A model generated the notes under the pieces. The model ran no database searches. It had not been told where the DNA came from and worked only from the letters and a program-made list of their open reading frames with translations. From NCBI GenBank assembly GCA_038373885.1, contig JAWZYV010013172.1, forward strand, positions 248,001 through 312,000: a stretch of 64,000 nucleotides of DNA, written 5' to 3'. Shown one piece after another: positions 44,590 through 56,406 of this stretch. Positions within the stretch are counted from its first letter, which is position 1; the number at the start of each line of letters is the position of its first letter. Source of the DNA: Cheiracanthium punctorium. Taxonomy: Eukaryota; Arthropoda; Arachnida; Araneae; Cheiracanthiidae. A program made the translations under genes and the position numbers.

Positions 44590-45840
44590 CCTTTTCAGAT
44601 TTTAAATACGCACCAAAGTGCTATATATTAAAAGCGTATCATAATTTATGCGTCGTCCCTATTTTCTTCCTTATTCCATAAGGTTGGAAAGTGTATCATT
44701 ATTCATGAGTGAGCAGTATTTTTCTTCCTTATTTTATAAAATACATCTTTGGAATCGAAATCTATCTTAAAATCGCCTACTAAAACTATTTTACAATCTT
44801 CGCCAAGTATATTACAACTATACTTCACAGTTTTAAATATTGTTTCGAATGTGCATCATAATTCATGAGTGTGCCGTGTTTGTCCTTCTTGGGTTGATTT
44901 CTACTTTAACGCCCCAACTCTCGCCAAGGTGGCGATCATTAAACATATAGAGTAACCATGACGATTTTTTGTATTTATATGGCAATCGTAATTTAGAATT
45001 AAAATGGCGATTTGGAATAACCTGTAAATACAGCATTCCGTTACATTTTTATTTATTTTGGGTTGCCAATTAATGTAATTTTCATAATAAGTGTCTTCAA
45101 ATTCCTTAACTAGCGCGTTTATCACTAATTTGTTCACTTTAGTTTTCATGTAGTTGTTTAGGGAGCGTTGAAACTTGTGCATAACTCCTAGAGACCCATG
45201 ACTTCCAAGCTCGCCAAAGGGCGGGGAATTTTTAGGTTGGCGAAAGTAGGGGCGTTAAAATAGGAATCAACTCTTTCTTGAACCATAAAGTACATCTTTG
45301 GAATCCAAATCTATCTTAACCTACGCCTATTGATACTGTTTTAAAATCTTAACCAGGCATATTCGAACTATAGGCATATTCAAAATATATCTCATAGACA
45401 TTTTAAATACTGTTTGGAATGAGCATCCTAATCCATGAGTGTATCGTGTTTTCCTTCTTTGTTCCATGAAACACTTCTTCGGAATAGAAATCTATATTAA
45501 AATCGCCTACCAAAACTGTTTAACAATTTTTGCCAGGCATAGTCAAACTACACTTCACCTTTATAAATACCATTTGGAAAGTGTATCATAATCTATGATG
45601 TGTACCGTATTTGTTTTCACTATTCTATAAAACACTTCTTCGGAATTAAAATCTATATTAAAATCGTCTACTAAAACTATTTTACAATATTCGCCAGGCG
45701 TTTTCTAACTATACTCAAAATATATTTATAATAAATTGTCGCGTTTTGGCACCCAGTTTAGCGATCGTTTATCACAAATTGCAAACCTTGTGCAACTTTT
45801 AACATTTTATTAACGCCTCCCCCCCCCCTCCACATTATCT
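44590..45840 (+). repeat. Minisatellite-like array, units of about 160-185 bp
   Basis: Each unit carries GGAAAGTGTATCATNATTCATGAGTG-like, CTTCNTTNTTCCATAAAACA-like and TCGGAATCGAAATCTATNTT blocks followed by CGCCTACTAAAACTNTTT. At least four units are visible, ending in GCGTTTTGGCACC and CATTTTATTAACGCC with a C-run. A MITE interrupts it at 44892-45271. Single units are dispersed at 7095-7240 (reverse), 17250-17370 and 28290-28550. Confidence 0.8.
44892..45271. mobile_element. 380-bp MITE with long TIRs inside the minisatellite
   Basis: The left arm GGTTGATTTCTACTTTAACG and right arm TTAAAATAGGAATCAAC are inverted, continuing to GCCCC and CTCGCCAA / TTGGCGAAAG. The flanks TCCTTCTTG and TCTTTCTTG (8 of 9) look like a 9-bp TSD, and the neighbouring repeat units show the same stretch once, which supports it. 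A 9-bp TSD would suggest the MULE superfamily. The 93-codon minus-strand ORF inside resembles nothing I know. Confidence 0.7.
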
Positions 45841-47678
45841 GGCAAACACATTTCAAAAGTGACTCGACGCGCTAATTGTACCAAAATCGTGTCTACACAA
45901 AAAAACAAAGTTGAAATTAGTAGCACTCTGGTGCTAATAAAATAAAATCAGTCGTTATAGAAGAACAAAATTCTACGTTATAAAATTCTGCAAAACGCTA
46001 TTTCTGCGACCTGCAACACATCGTTTTGCTATTGCTGCGAGGCGCTGCAGCAAAAAGCGCAAACCCATAATTTCGAATGTTAGTTGGTCATTGGCTAGAT
46101 TAATTATGACTTAATTTCTCAGGTTTGATGGGGGGGGGGGGGAAGATCAAGCTAAGAAGTTTCAGTTTTGTATATAAATGTGGAAAATACCGGTTTTCTC
46201 CACACGCAAACTGTCTTCAACCTCTCCCCCTCTCTCTATTCTGTTTTTCAAAATGAATCGTGATTTCTTCTTGCACTCCTCACCTTGTCTAAAACGGGGA
46301 AAAAGGAAAGTTCAGCAGAGCATGAAAACAGGTAATAAGTTTCATCTTCGTAGTGAGTGACATATGTAATTGTTTTCCATTGCTGAAGCTTTCGACCAGT
46401 GGCAATGTCATCGGTCTCCGGCGCCAACCAACAAAGGGTAATTGGACAGCACTAAGTGTGGTTTAAGACAAAGGGGAAAAACTTCTTTCCTTCGTCGAAA
46501 GGCTTATATAATATGGAAGACCCAGGAACTAAAAATTTTACCGGTTATACTGTGGTTAAAGGTAAAAACCCACCAATACGTTTTCCCGGTAATGAAAATA
46601 GTAATAAATGTACAGTTCCATTCTAACAAAAGTGCCTTGATAAGCTCGACTCAAAATCAGAGCTCCTTTCATCCTTAGGACATTTCCACCGAAAGCCTTT
46701 TCTGTAGTGTTTCCCACCTACTGCCCATGAAAAAGGCCATTAAAAATTGCCCCAACACTTTGCTACTCACCTCCTAGGAATAAAAAAATATCTGATGTGG
46801 TCAATGTGATTTCCTTTCACGTCTATTAAATCAAAAATATTTTCAGCTCACTTCATCTAAAGCTATTTTGTTTGAAAGCGATAAAATACTGCAGTAATAC
46901 CAATTATTATTTTGCAGGTCTAGCGATTTCTAGGCAAATATATCCGATATCGCCATCGCCAAGTTGAAAGAGTTGTTTTCGACACTTAATTTGGCGATAT
47001 TACATCAAAAGCCCATAAGCTTGTGGTTTTCGAGATTTTGGGGAAAGCCGAAGTAGTCATTGAGCATAGACTTTCAATGAATTGAATGTATCCATACACC
47101 ATAATGTATTTAAAGTCGTTTGGGTGACCCTGCACATAAATTACCCAGCCGATTGTAATCAAAAAATAGATGCACAGTTAAATGTTACACTAGTTCTAAA
47201 TACAAAATTGCAACATTCTACAGTTAAAAGTTTTAGAGTTATGCGAAATACAAAATTATTTTTGGCGCCAAATTTGGAGATATTTTGGCAAATATCTCCA
47301 AGCTCGATGGCAAATGGCGAGATTTTGGGCATGGGCCAAACAATGACTGACTCCACACGTAATGTATGGAAGATGTCCGTAGGCATTAATGTATTGAAAT
47401 TCTTTTGGGTGGTCCTGTTCCTGTAAATAAACTCTCTAGTAAATTGGAACCAAAAATGAAATGCGCAGCTAGATGTTACTACAATCTTATCTATAAAATT
47501 TCAAGATCTCAATATTAAATTTCTCAATGTAGAATTCTCACAAAAATGTTTCATTTATTGACATCGAATTACAAAAATTCAAAATTTCGGGGGTTGCCCA
47601 TGGCCTTATGGCCCACCCGCCTGGTTATGACTCGTGATATAGACAAATGACCCGTGATATAGCCATGATCTCAAATAC
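45841..47678. other. Interval with GGCGCCAAATTTGG-type fragments, no gene
   Basis: TGGCGAT / ATCGCCA and GGCGCCAAATTTGG motifs at 46930-47010 and 47265-47335 resemble those at 40780-40850; probably fragments of one foldback family. ORFs at 46178-46678 and 47082-47426 have no recognisable content. Confidence 0.45.
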
Positions 47679-47686
47679 ATAGATAT

Positions 47687-47852
47687 CAGGGGCGTAGCCG
47701 GGGGGGGTTAGGGGGTCATAACCCCCCCATGAGAAATTTTTTGCCATACAAAATGTATATTCTTCACTACATTATCACTCACACGTATACATATATATGA
47801 GTTGTAGTAGTGCTAATCCCCCCCCCATGAAAAATTTCTGGCTACGCCCCTG
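47687..47852. mobile_element. hAT MITE, reverse copy of the 5037 family
   Basis: Starts CAGGGGCGTAGCCGGGG and ends TTCTGGCTACGCCCCTG. The flanks ATAGATAT and ATAGATAG match at 7 of 8. The interior (CATACAAAATGTATATTCTT, CACGTATACATATATATGAG) is the reverse complement of the centre of 5037-5206. Confidence 0.9.
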
Positions 47853-48282
47853 ATAGATAGATAGATATTTGAGATTCAAAATTGAAGCCTGCCTATTTTA
47901 TTATTTTTTAATAACATTCTGAATTTAAGTGCTTAGTTAGAGTGCTAAATTTTATAATTTCAAACAGGATATGTTATAATTATAACTTTTTTGTTTTTCG
48001 AACAATGTATAATTTTACTTTTGCCGATTTTCTAAAAGTAACTTACTTTAGACTTCATATCAAGAATTTATACATTAGTAAGTTTTGTTTGCATTGTATA
48101 CTCAAGCACACACGCATTTATATAGTATAGCTAACAATAGCAAGATATATGCGCTGTGCACTTTACGCACTTTCAAAATAGAAAAAAACTATTTAAAAAA
48201 AAGGTAGAAATGGGCAGGAAACGATAAGGATCACAAATTTGCAGGTTAATTTTATCAAAGTTCTTCATCTGGTTTTTTTTTT

Positions 48283-48792
48283 CAAGGCTTAATTTCTATC
48301 AAAAAAGTGCCGGAGCCCTATTTTTCTGTAGAGTTTATGTTCATTCTCAGTGTCGTACTGTAAACCCCCGTAATCCCTGCAATACGGAAATTGGTAGTAC
48401 ATTCTTTTAAAATAATGACAATTCGAAGATTTTCCCACGTAAAAGTATTTTCAATATATCACGGAATAGCGAAATGAAATGAAATAGTCTGAAATTAACA
48501 CGAAGAAACCGTACCGAAAATCTGTTTGTCTCGGGGCTCTCAAATTGATTCGAGGTGAAACGGGTCCTGGCAATACCATCTCTAAGTCCCCCTTTATAGA
48601 TGGTGTTGGTCCTGGTGGGTCTGTCCGCTAAAATCGTTTTGTATGTGAAAATGGGAGGAAATTTCGATTTAATGTACTGATGGGCTCCGGAGCGCAATAT
48701 TGATATGAGCTCCGCTGGATTTTTCCTATTATGTAAAAATACACCCTGAAAAAGAAGTACAGGAGCTGAGCTCCTATGCAAATTAAGCCTTG
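48283..48792. mobile_element. MITE with 13-bp TIRs CAAGGCTTAATTT
   Basis: CAAGGCTTAATTT and AAATTAAGCCTTG are perfect inverted repeats, 510 bp apart. Subterminal AAAAAAGTGCCGGAGCCC and GAGCTGAGCTCCTATGC match the 25060-25306 MITE, which has an 8-bp TSD, so this is the same hAT-type family. The TSD here is masked by a T-run. The minus-strand ORF of 124 codons (48407-48781) lies wholly inside and is not convincing as a gene. Confidence 0.75.
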
Positions 48793-49156
48793 GTTTTCTC
48801 TAGGAAATGAGATAATAGGTTCTACCAAATTAAGGTAAAAGGAATCTAGAAGAAGTGACATTTTTTTGAGTGGATTTTGCCCGAAAGAAATGCAATTATT
48901 TTCACTTCTTCATCGTACACATTCAAACATATATCATTGTCCGAGTTTTCAATAGTTTCATGAAAGCACCTCCTTCATAATTTCTACTTACCAAAATCTC
49001 AGTACTCATTTGAATAGATTAAAGTAGCTTTTAAATTAATAATAAAAAAAAGAAACAAAGTTTGATAAATAGGAATTTATGGAAACATATACATTTAAAA
49101 GTAATTATAGAAAACAAATAAAATCTACGAAAATTTTTCACATTGCATTCTTAAAA

Positions 49157-49200
49157 GTTTAAAGCTGAAGTATTCGTTCTTCATATGGAATTGAGATTAT
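49157..49200 (-). mobile_element. Decayed Helitron 3' end
   Basis: AAAGCTGAAGTATTCGTTCT aligns with the reversed family 2 Helitron end (CTAGCTGAAGTACCCGTTCT). The hairpin and CTAG are mutated. No matching 5' end nearby. The surrounding 48793-50040 is AT-rich with an (ATT)n tract at 49378-49402 and nothing else recognised. Confidence 0.5.
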
Positions 49201-50040
49201 TAAAAAACTAATACAAATAAAAAAAAATGTTTAATAAAGTTTTAAAAAATATCTGCTTGTCTCTTTAAATTTTTGTCTCTTAAATAATTTATACTTTTGC
49301 CTCTTATTCAATATTTCATGTTTACGAAACTATCTTGATCGAGATGTCATTATTATCATTATCATTCTTATTATTGTTATCATTATTATTATTATTATTA
49401 TTTTGCATCAAAGTTTGTTAGTATTCAACTTACAAATCCACTTTTAAGCACTTACATAAAAATAATCTCAAACAGCGATTAATTTGCTTTTCCAATTTTA
49501 ACATTATCATTTAGTTACCTGAGAAACAGTATCCATTGGTGTTACTTAAGTGTTTAAATTCTACAACCAAACAAAAAGTTAATTAAATTTTAAAGTTCTT
49601 AAGATTTGGAAAATAAAAATATACACATCAATAAGAATCAATTAAAAACTTAACCTTTATAAGTACTCTGATTTGAAAGACTATTTTATCTATTTTGCAT
49701 TTCATTTCTTCTGCATATGTAGTAACAAATCTTTGAAATCATCCAGAGATGCACTGCACATGTGCACTATGCGTTTTCCTCTTATCAGATGCATCTGGCA
49801 CTGCCAACAGAATATGTAACGTTCTGAAATTTTTCAGCTCAAAAAATGACGTATAGCATTCTACATTATTCCATGCCGTAGCTAATTTGATATTTTTTTA
49901 AATCTCAACTTTATAGTTACCATAGAAACTACAGATTTGTTGACACTCTGTATTACACGCTAAATTAAACAACCAAAACAACAACAAGGGAAGAAAACAG
50001 GTAGTATGTTCTGTTGAAACTACAGCGGTATATCCGCTCT

Positions 50041-50300
50041 TATATTAAACGAGGAATGTTTGTGTGTGTGTGGGTGTGTGTGTATGTCCGAACGATCTCG
50101 AAAACTGCTCTAAGGATTCTTTTTAAATTTCGTACCTGGGGGTTTTTTGGGCCCCTGAAACGATTGAGCTAGGTCAATTGATTGAAAAATCTCTAAAACG
50201 CTCAAAATTTAAAATTTAAGAATTTTGGACGGTAGCGCCATCTATTGAGCGTTTGAGAAACACACTTGATGCAATCTTCCTAAAAGGGACGCTCAAATAA
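50041..50300 (+). mobile_element. Helitron-like 5' fragment
   Basis: GAATGTTTGTGTGTGTGTG followed by GTATGTCCGAACGATCTCGA resembles the start of family 2 Helitrons (GAATGTTTGTGTGTG then GACGTTGAAAAAC at 41175). GCGCCATCTATTGAGCG follows. The exact TC start and a 3' end are not visible. Confidence 0.4.
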
Positions 50301-50905
50301 GTTTGGGGCGGATTAAAAAATACACGCCATCGATATATAATAGTAAAAATTAATTTCGCAAAGAAATAAAATAAATGGAACTTGGTATTCAGTACACAGA
50401 CAAATAAATATTTTAGAAACTAGATATATTACACCATTCAGCTACATAAATTTGTTTAGAATTAAAAAGTTATTTTTATTTCAAAATATCGTCCTGGCAA
50501 CCAGCGAAAGAAAAAGAGAAAAGAGTCTTCGTTGCCATCCCTGCAAGCACCTTGATGTAATATACGTAAATAATTTAATTATTCTTAATTCATAGTTATT
50601 AATACAAAACTATTCGTAAATCTTATGTGGAAAATTGCCTGAATTTATTACAATTATCCTTTTGTAACTAACGTAAAGCTAAATGTATTTTCGCGTATAT
50701 ACTAAAACAATAAATATTTTTCATGTATTTTATTGATCCATATGATGCGAATTTCAAAAGTGCATAAAAGTTTCAGCTTAGCCGAATAATTTAAATGAAA
50801 ATGACACCCTTTTCAGTCATTCACAGTAAGAAAAAAGATCCTGTGACGTAACATGAAAATTCCATTTTTTTTTTAATAACGGCACTAGGTTGAATTCTAT
50901 TTTAA

Positions 50906-53687
50906 CACTAGAAAGGCGGCGTTTTCCGTATACCTCGAAAGGCGGGAAGCGGTCATTTTGACCGCTCCCAATAAATCAGTTATTTCTTCCAAAATTTTAG
51001 AGATTTCTATATAAAATAAGTTTATAAGGTCTTTAACTATTAAATTTCCCATTTTTATCACATGAATTTCGTGTTATGCTCATCATTATTTTATATTATT
51101 TTTTACGTTCATTTTATTGCAATTATACACATTATCGATTATTCAAAATTTAGGAAAAAGAATAAACAATAAGGCACACTAATTGAAAATTATGTTTTAG
51201 CTACACAAGCTATTTAACTCTATATCACATTTGATTATTATTTTAATAACATATATATTAAAAATACCGATATTTTAGAATGACTTACATTACGTACTAT
51301 TACAGTTTTTACAGATACTCATCTTTATCACTTTGCTAGTCCATGATCCACAAACTGACTTTTTACAATCAGAACAAATGTTTAGTGTTTTATTGCGGCA
51401 ACGATTAATTTGGCACTGTTTGCGTTTCCTGCTTGATGTAGAATGCGCATTGTTTGTACTTGGAGTGATATCAGGAAGCGGAGACATCTTGGAGAAAATA
51501 TGTTTTTTTCGGAGCTCATCAGCTAAACTCAAAATATAATCACGCCTCTTGATTTTTACACCGGTAGTTTCTTTGTAAACAATCCAGGCATTGATTGCAG
51601 CTAGGTCAAGAATATTATAAGAAACTTAAACAGGCCATCGCCGGTAAGCGGATTTAGTTGTGTATTTTCTTCCCATTTGATCAAGTACATCCACACCGTA
51701 TTTAGTCGAGTTGTAAAATTTAACAACCTCTGGCTTTTTCTTTTCATTGCTTTCAACTTCCAGTGTAGAATGTAAAGTACTTAATAGTAACGCATTTTTG
51801 TTTTTCTTTCCTTGGTATGCTGTTAGTGTGATGTCATCGTGCTTGAGAATTTTGCTTGAATACAGCTCTCCTTTCTTAGGCTTGAAAGATTCGGGCACTT
51901 CTTTTTTTGAACGATTCAATGTTCCAACGAGGCTAAGTCCTTTTTTTTCTCAAATTTTTAGCTAATTTCAATGACGTAAAATAGTTGTCCGTCGTAATGT
52001 TCCTTCCAGTATTATGAAAGGGTTTTGCTAAGCGGCATACTACATATTCTCCAACAGTTACATCTTTAGGTCTACTTTCATTTTTTCCTAATTACGGTAA
52101 GGCATTCAACAAATATTTTAATTGAACATCAGCTGCTAATCAAAATATAAGGCCAAATTTTTCTGGTTTTTGTGGCATATATTGTGTAAATGGGCAACGT
52201 GATTTACTAGGGAATAGTTGCTCATCTATAGTTATGTTTTCACCCGCCTTGTAACAGAGTAAGCAGTTTTCAATGAATGCGTTCCAAATTTCTGATACAA
52301 GTGCAAATTTGTCTGTTGGAAGCCTTTCAGATCGTGTTGACTTCAGATCGAATCGCAAATATCTCATGATTTCTTTAAATCTATCACTAGGCATGGTTTC
52401 ATGAAAAAAGTTAAGACCCCAAGTCCTGGACCACAAATTGTCTACAGATATTCCTTTTGAAATGAAACTTCCACGGGCATAAGTATGGAAATAAATGCAT
52501 TCAATTCTGTTAGAGATATACTCCAGTGCGGATTCTGTAAGCGTTTTTGAGCTTCCGCTTCTGTGCACTTTTGTATGACATGCAGAATTTTTTAGTTTAT
52601 GAAGATCCTCCAAGCAGAAGTAAAGTGTCCCACAGTCACATGCCTAGTGGCAAATGAGCTTGGTCCAGGCACTTCTCTCAGCACATTATGCTGCTGCTAT
52701 CTTCCAACCGAAAAAGAATCAGAAGAAACTATACTCCACACTGTCCCATCTTTGGCAACTTCTTTATTACGGTCACTATCGTCATTCTGAGAGAAAGATG
52801 TTAGTTTAGGACTGTTTTCAATAATTAGGCTTAGGTTTTTACCTTTTCTCTTCAATCTTTGATTTCCTTTACGTGAAGTACTTTCATGTCCATATTGAGA
52901 ATTATGATAACTTGCTGAAGAAGTACTTGCATGTTCCTCATCTTCAGATTCCGAAGAAAAATCATTTTGTTCGGATACTGTAGAAAATGAATATCCATCT
53001 TCTGAAGCTGAATCATTTTTATCTTCTGGAATATATATATCGTCAGGCGAATCAGAATTTTCATCTGAACCAGAATCGGTTTCAGGTATATTTTTCAAAG
53101 CTTCAAGAATTTCTTTTTCTGACAGATTTTTTTTGCCGACTGTTCTTCGCGACATCACGAGAAATAATGAACGCCCGAACAGGTCAAGAACATTGAATGA
53201 AATGAGCATGTGTCATTCTAAGGGAGCAACTACTGGCAGTTTTGAAGAATAGAAAATATTCACGTGACCAACAGGTATTATTCAACTCCATTATCCTGGC
53301 CTACAGATTTCAACAAATCATATTCAAAACACCCCGAAACGGATTGCACATAATCGGCAGGTGTTTTTCACCCCCTACCACCCCTACCCTTTATTTATTC
53401 ACATCCCAGTCAAGAAAGGTTGGAGATAACCAATAATGCAGTAGAAAGTAGAGCATAAGATGATATGCTTGTCAAGCGGTCAAAATGACCGCAGTCCGCC
53501 TTTCTAGGTATAAACACTCACAAAATCAATATTAATGAGCAAAAGTAAATATCTCTTTTTTTTACACTATCCTTATAAATAATTAGGAAAAGTCAATGAA
53601 CCAACAAGAAATCGAAGAATAAGCAAGAAGAATATGAGAGTTTAAAATTCGTTTGCGGTCAAAATGACCGCTCCCGCCGTTCTAGTG
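50906..53687 (-). mobile_element. piggyBac element, near-complete, TSD TTAA
   Basis: TTAA flanks both ends (50902-50905 and 53688-53691). The left TIR CACTAGAAAGGCGGCG and right TIR CACTAGAACGGCGGGAG (read inward) are inverted. A 17-bp palindrome GCGGTCATTTTGACCGC (or its strand equivalent) occurs three times: 50949-50965, 53476-53492 and 53655-53671, one on the left and two on the right. The 2.8-kb length, TTAA target and transposase inside are standard for piggyBac. Few disabling changes, so it is comparatively young. Confidence 0.95.
51290..53155 (-). pseudogene. piggyBac transposase, lightly disabled
   Basis: Start chosen at the ATG at 53155 (MSRRTVGKK), after which comes an acidic N-terminus of about 150 residues. 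The DDE domain follows: ITIDEQLFPSKSRCPFTQY (first catalytic Asp, about 52240), TTDNYFTSLKLAKNL (second, about 51990), and TKYGVDVLDQM (third, about 51680). The C-terminus has a cysteine-rich finger (CQINRCRNKT, CSDCKKSVC, CKNC). At about 620 codons it is normal length. Breaks: a frameshift between 52697 and 52613, at least one more frameshift nearby, a stop after GLIF near 52140, a further frame change near 51925, and one in-frame TAA after YRRWPV near 51626. It would excise and insert at TTAA sites; all three catalytic Asp residues are still encoded. Confidence 0.93.
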
Positions 53688-53959
53688 TTAACTGCCTTAT
53701 TCCGCCAAGTTGACGATAAATATTTAAATGTAGTTACCCTGACGATTTTTTTTTTTTAAATGGGTCAACCGTTTATAATGAAACGATGTTCGAAACTCCG
53801 ATGAAAAAATGATACGATCGATTCCTAAATTGGGCTCGCAGCCGATATTCAAATTAATTTTGCAGATGATCAGCCATCAGTTTAGTTTTCATTCACTGCA
53901 GTTGATGATTTCAACTCATTTATTTTATCATCGTATGGACAACCTTTTAAAAGTTGCGG

Positions 53960-54170
53960 GCAGAACTTTACGATAGTGGCCTCCTGGGCCTGACTTCAGG
54001 ATGTTAGCGAAATCGCGGGCCGTATAATTCGGATTTATATGGAAGTTTGAATGTTTTATATAGGTTTTATACAGGGTTTTGACTTGTTCTGAGAGCTGGT
54101 CCAAAAGCCATGGCGGGCCTCATCCGGCCGCAGGCTGGGAGTTGTCCATATGTGGAAGCAGTAAATTGGG
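53960..54170 (+). repeat. Dispersed repeat shared with 28735-28900 and 39110-39190
   Basis: ACTTCAGGATGTTAGCGAA, TTATACAGGGTTTTGA and the AAAAGCCATGGC...CCATATGTGG segment match parts on the two sides of the 9.9-kb hAT. The copy here is continuous, so it may approximate the sequence into which that hAT inserted, although alignment right at the junction is poor. Confidence 0.55.
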
Positions 54171-55384
54171 AGGCTGAAATCTGGTTACTAAGATTTTTTC
54201 TAATAAATTTTCAATTCTTATTTAGACGTGGATTAGGCTGTGTTGTTTTGTGTTGTGTACTATCATTAAACTAAAGGATAAAGCCCTTTGTGGAGGCAAT
54301 TGCAGAGGGCGATAGAATGTCTACACTCAGAATATTTAATATTTACCCACTTAAAATAAAATAACTTCATATTCAATTTTTATTATACATGGAAATTCGA
54401 ATTGTATAATCTGCAGAAACATTTCGTATTCGAAACATTTCGTTTGGTATCAACATCCTCTCCTATATCCATGCTTAATGCATAGAAAACCGTTTTATTT
54501 TTGAAAAAAAGTTAAACTGAGTAGTAATTTAGAAAAGCTATCTTAAGCGAATTGGAATCGTAATTTTTCCTCCAAAGCCTGATAACCGTGACTTCAATGT
54601 AACGTCAATGTCACTTGCAATAGATAATTCTGACGCTCAAATGATTAGCTTTTTTTATTCTCTTAAATGAAATAGAGCTAAAAATAAAATAAAAAAAAAA
54701 ACGCTTAAAAATCAGGGAACGGGTGGATTATTAGATTTTTTCTTTCTTTTTCTTTCTTTCTTTCTTTCTTTTTTTTTTTTTGTACATAATTATGATAATT
54801 TTCAGGCTGATCGCACCAACGAACCGTATAAATTTTAAGTTATTAGACAATACATTTTTAATCTGTTTGGATGGTAAAAGTTTTATTTTGAGTGGTTGAA
54901 CTGGAATTGTGACAGAGTCAGGGATCAGCGTAACTATATAGGAGCGATGTATTTTTTATTTATTCGAGGTTAGAAGTCCATTTTCTTCAGTCCATCCGTT
55001 TGTTCTATTATTGTGAACGTTTAAGTAGTTGTTAGGGTTATTATAAAAGAATATTTTTGATCTATTCTGTTTTTGATTTCATGATTTCGAAGTGTCCTTT
55101 TGTACTAATAATTTAAATTGCGTTATACTTTTTATTTTCTTAAGCGTGAGTTTATAAAATAAAATTATGTTTAAAGCATATTTATGTAAGATTATACTTT
55201 TATGGCATCTATATTTATGTATCTATAAGATTGAATTTACGTTTGTAGAATTTGTTTACACATGATGTATTTTCTTTGAATTAGAAAAAAAATAAGTATT
55301 TTATGTTTGAATTGAAGCACTATAAAGAAATTTACAATTTCAGTCGTAAAGAATTATCATCATAAAGACGTAAATGCATGAAAG
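54171..55384. other. AT-rich interval with a (TTTC)n tract
   Basis: The only structure is a TTTC/T-run at about 54740-54781 preceded by AATCAGGGAACGGGTGGATT, a motif also seen before the repeats at 17015 and 18115. No ORF of note. Confidence 0.55.
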
Positions 55385-56190
55385 TGTAGCTCAAAAACGA
55401 GCTGTGGAAACATGATCACCGACAGCAGCACTTAGCCCAAATGTGTGAACGTGCAGTTCAAACACAAGCAGATGAAACAGATGATTAGTATTTGGAAGGA
55501 GAACGACATGGAACAGCTAGACGTCGACAAATACTTCGGATAAACAGTCTAAGTATCTACAAAGCAGCCACAAATATGGGTACTTATTATCATAACTTTT
55601 TAACATGGATTGCATTCACCCTGGAGCTTTGCATTTTTCTGAAGAGTAAAAACAAAAATTAACCGAAACCATTTTGGGGACTGTAAGATTGATGTAGGAC
55701 ATTCCGAATTTCCTAATGAATTGGTGTGGTTGTTTCTTCGATGTCACCCACATTTCAAAGAATTCGAAATTTGAAAGCATACCTTACAATGGCTTTGTTC
55801 ACAGTATATGACGAGTGAAACTATTAACAATTTTGGTGTGTACTGCTATGTTGCGAACAGTGTATAACAGACTTGATGAATTTTTTTTTATAAACTCATT
55901 CATCTGACAGTTCAAGCAACTCAAATTCTTGATGCTGAATTTGAACGTCCTCAATATGGACAGATATATTTCTGAAGTAATGAAGACGCTGTTAGTGAAT
56001 GCATCGCCCAAGATCTTCGCTGATACCCTCGTTGATCTGCTACAGAAGGAAAGGAGGCACCTTACGTTAAACTATTTTTTGCTCAACTCTGATGGCACCG
56101 ACCATCGAATATTTAGCATCCCTCTTCAAAACAAAGTATATGCCATTGTAACATTGAATGCCGACCAAAGTTTACCTAATAATGTATGAG
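55385..56190 (+). pseudogene. Helitron protein remnant (N-terminal Helitron_like_N region)
   Basis: Three plus-strand frames carry pieces in the order known for arthropod Helitron proteins: QHLAQMCERAVQTQADETDD (about 55420-55480, the R/E-rich N-terminal repeats), IHPGALHFSEE (about 55615), SEFPNELVWLFLRCHPHFKEF (about 55705-55765), QILDAEFERPQYGQIYF (about 55918-55970), and GTDHRIFSIPLQNKVYAIV followed by TLNADQSLPNN (56092-56185). This precedes the Rep nuclease and PIF1-like helicase domains in intact proteins; those are absent here. Many frameshifts and stops. No Helitron termini were found around it. Confidence 0.75.
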
Positions 56191-56363
56191 TGATCAGACA
56201 GCGATGAAAATCTTTGGCAACCATGAAGATTCTTGATATGTGCCAAGGCATTTACGTATTCATTATTTTACACTTAAGGAGCCTTTAGATTCTGAGCATG
56301 GCTCGGTAACCTGGTACTGGTATATTAACGTAGGATTACCTATCGTTTAGTAGGTTATCCTTA

Positions 56364-56406
56364 TTTTCAATAAGCGCCTAATTTTCAATAAGGCGCTTAT
56401 TGAAAA
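56364..56406. repeat. Perfect 15-bp-arm inverted repeat
   Basis: TTTTCAATAAGCGCC and GGCGCTTATTGAAAA with a 13-base spacer that repeats TTTTCAATAA. It could fold into a stable hairpin, but nothing nearby suggests a terminator or RNA gene. Confidence 0.8.

Noticed and set aside
48407..48861. Two overlapping minus-strand ORFs of 124 and 77 codons.
   Set aside because: Mostly within the CAAGGCTTAATTT MITE; composition and overlap look like chance.
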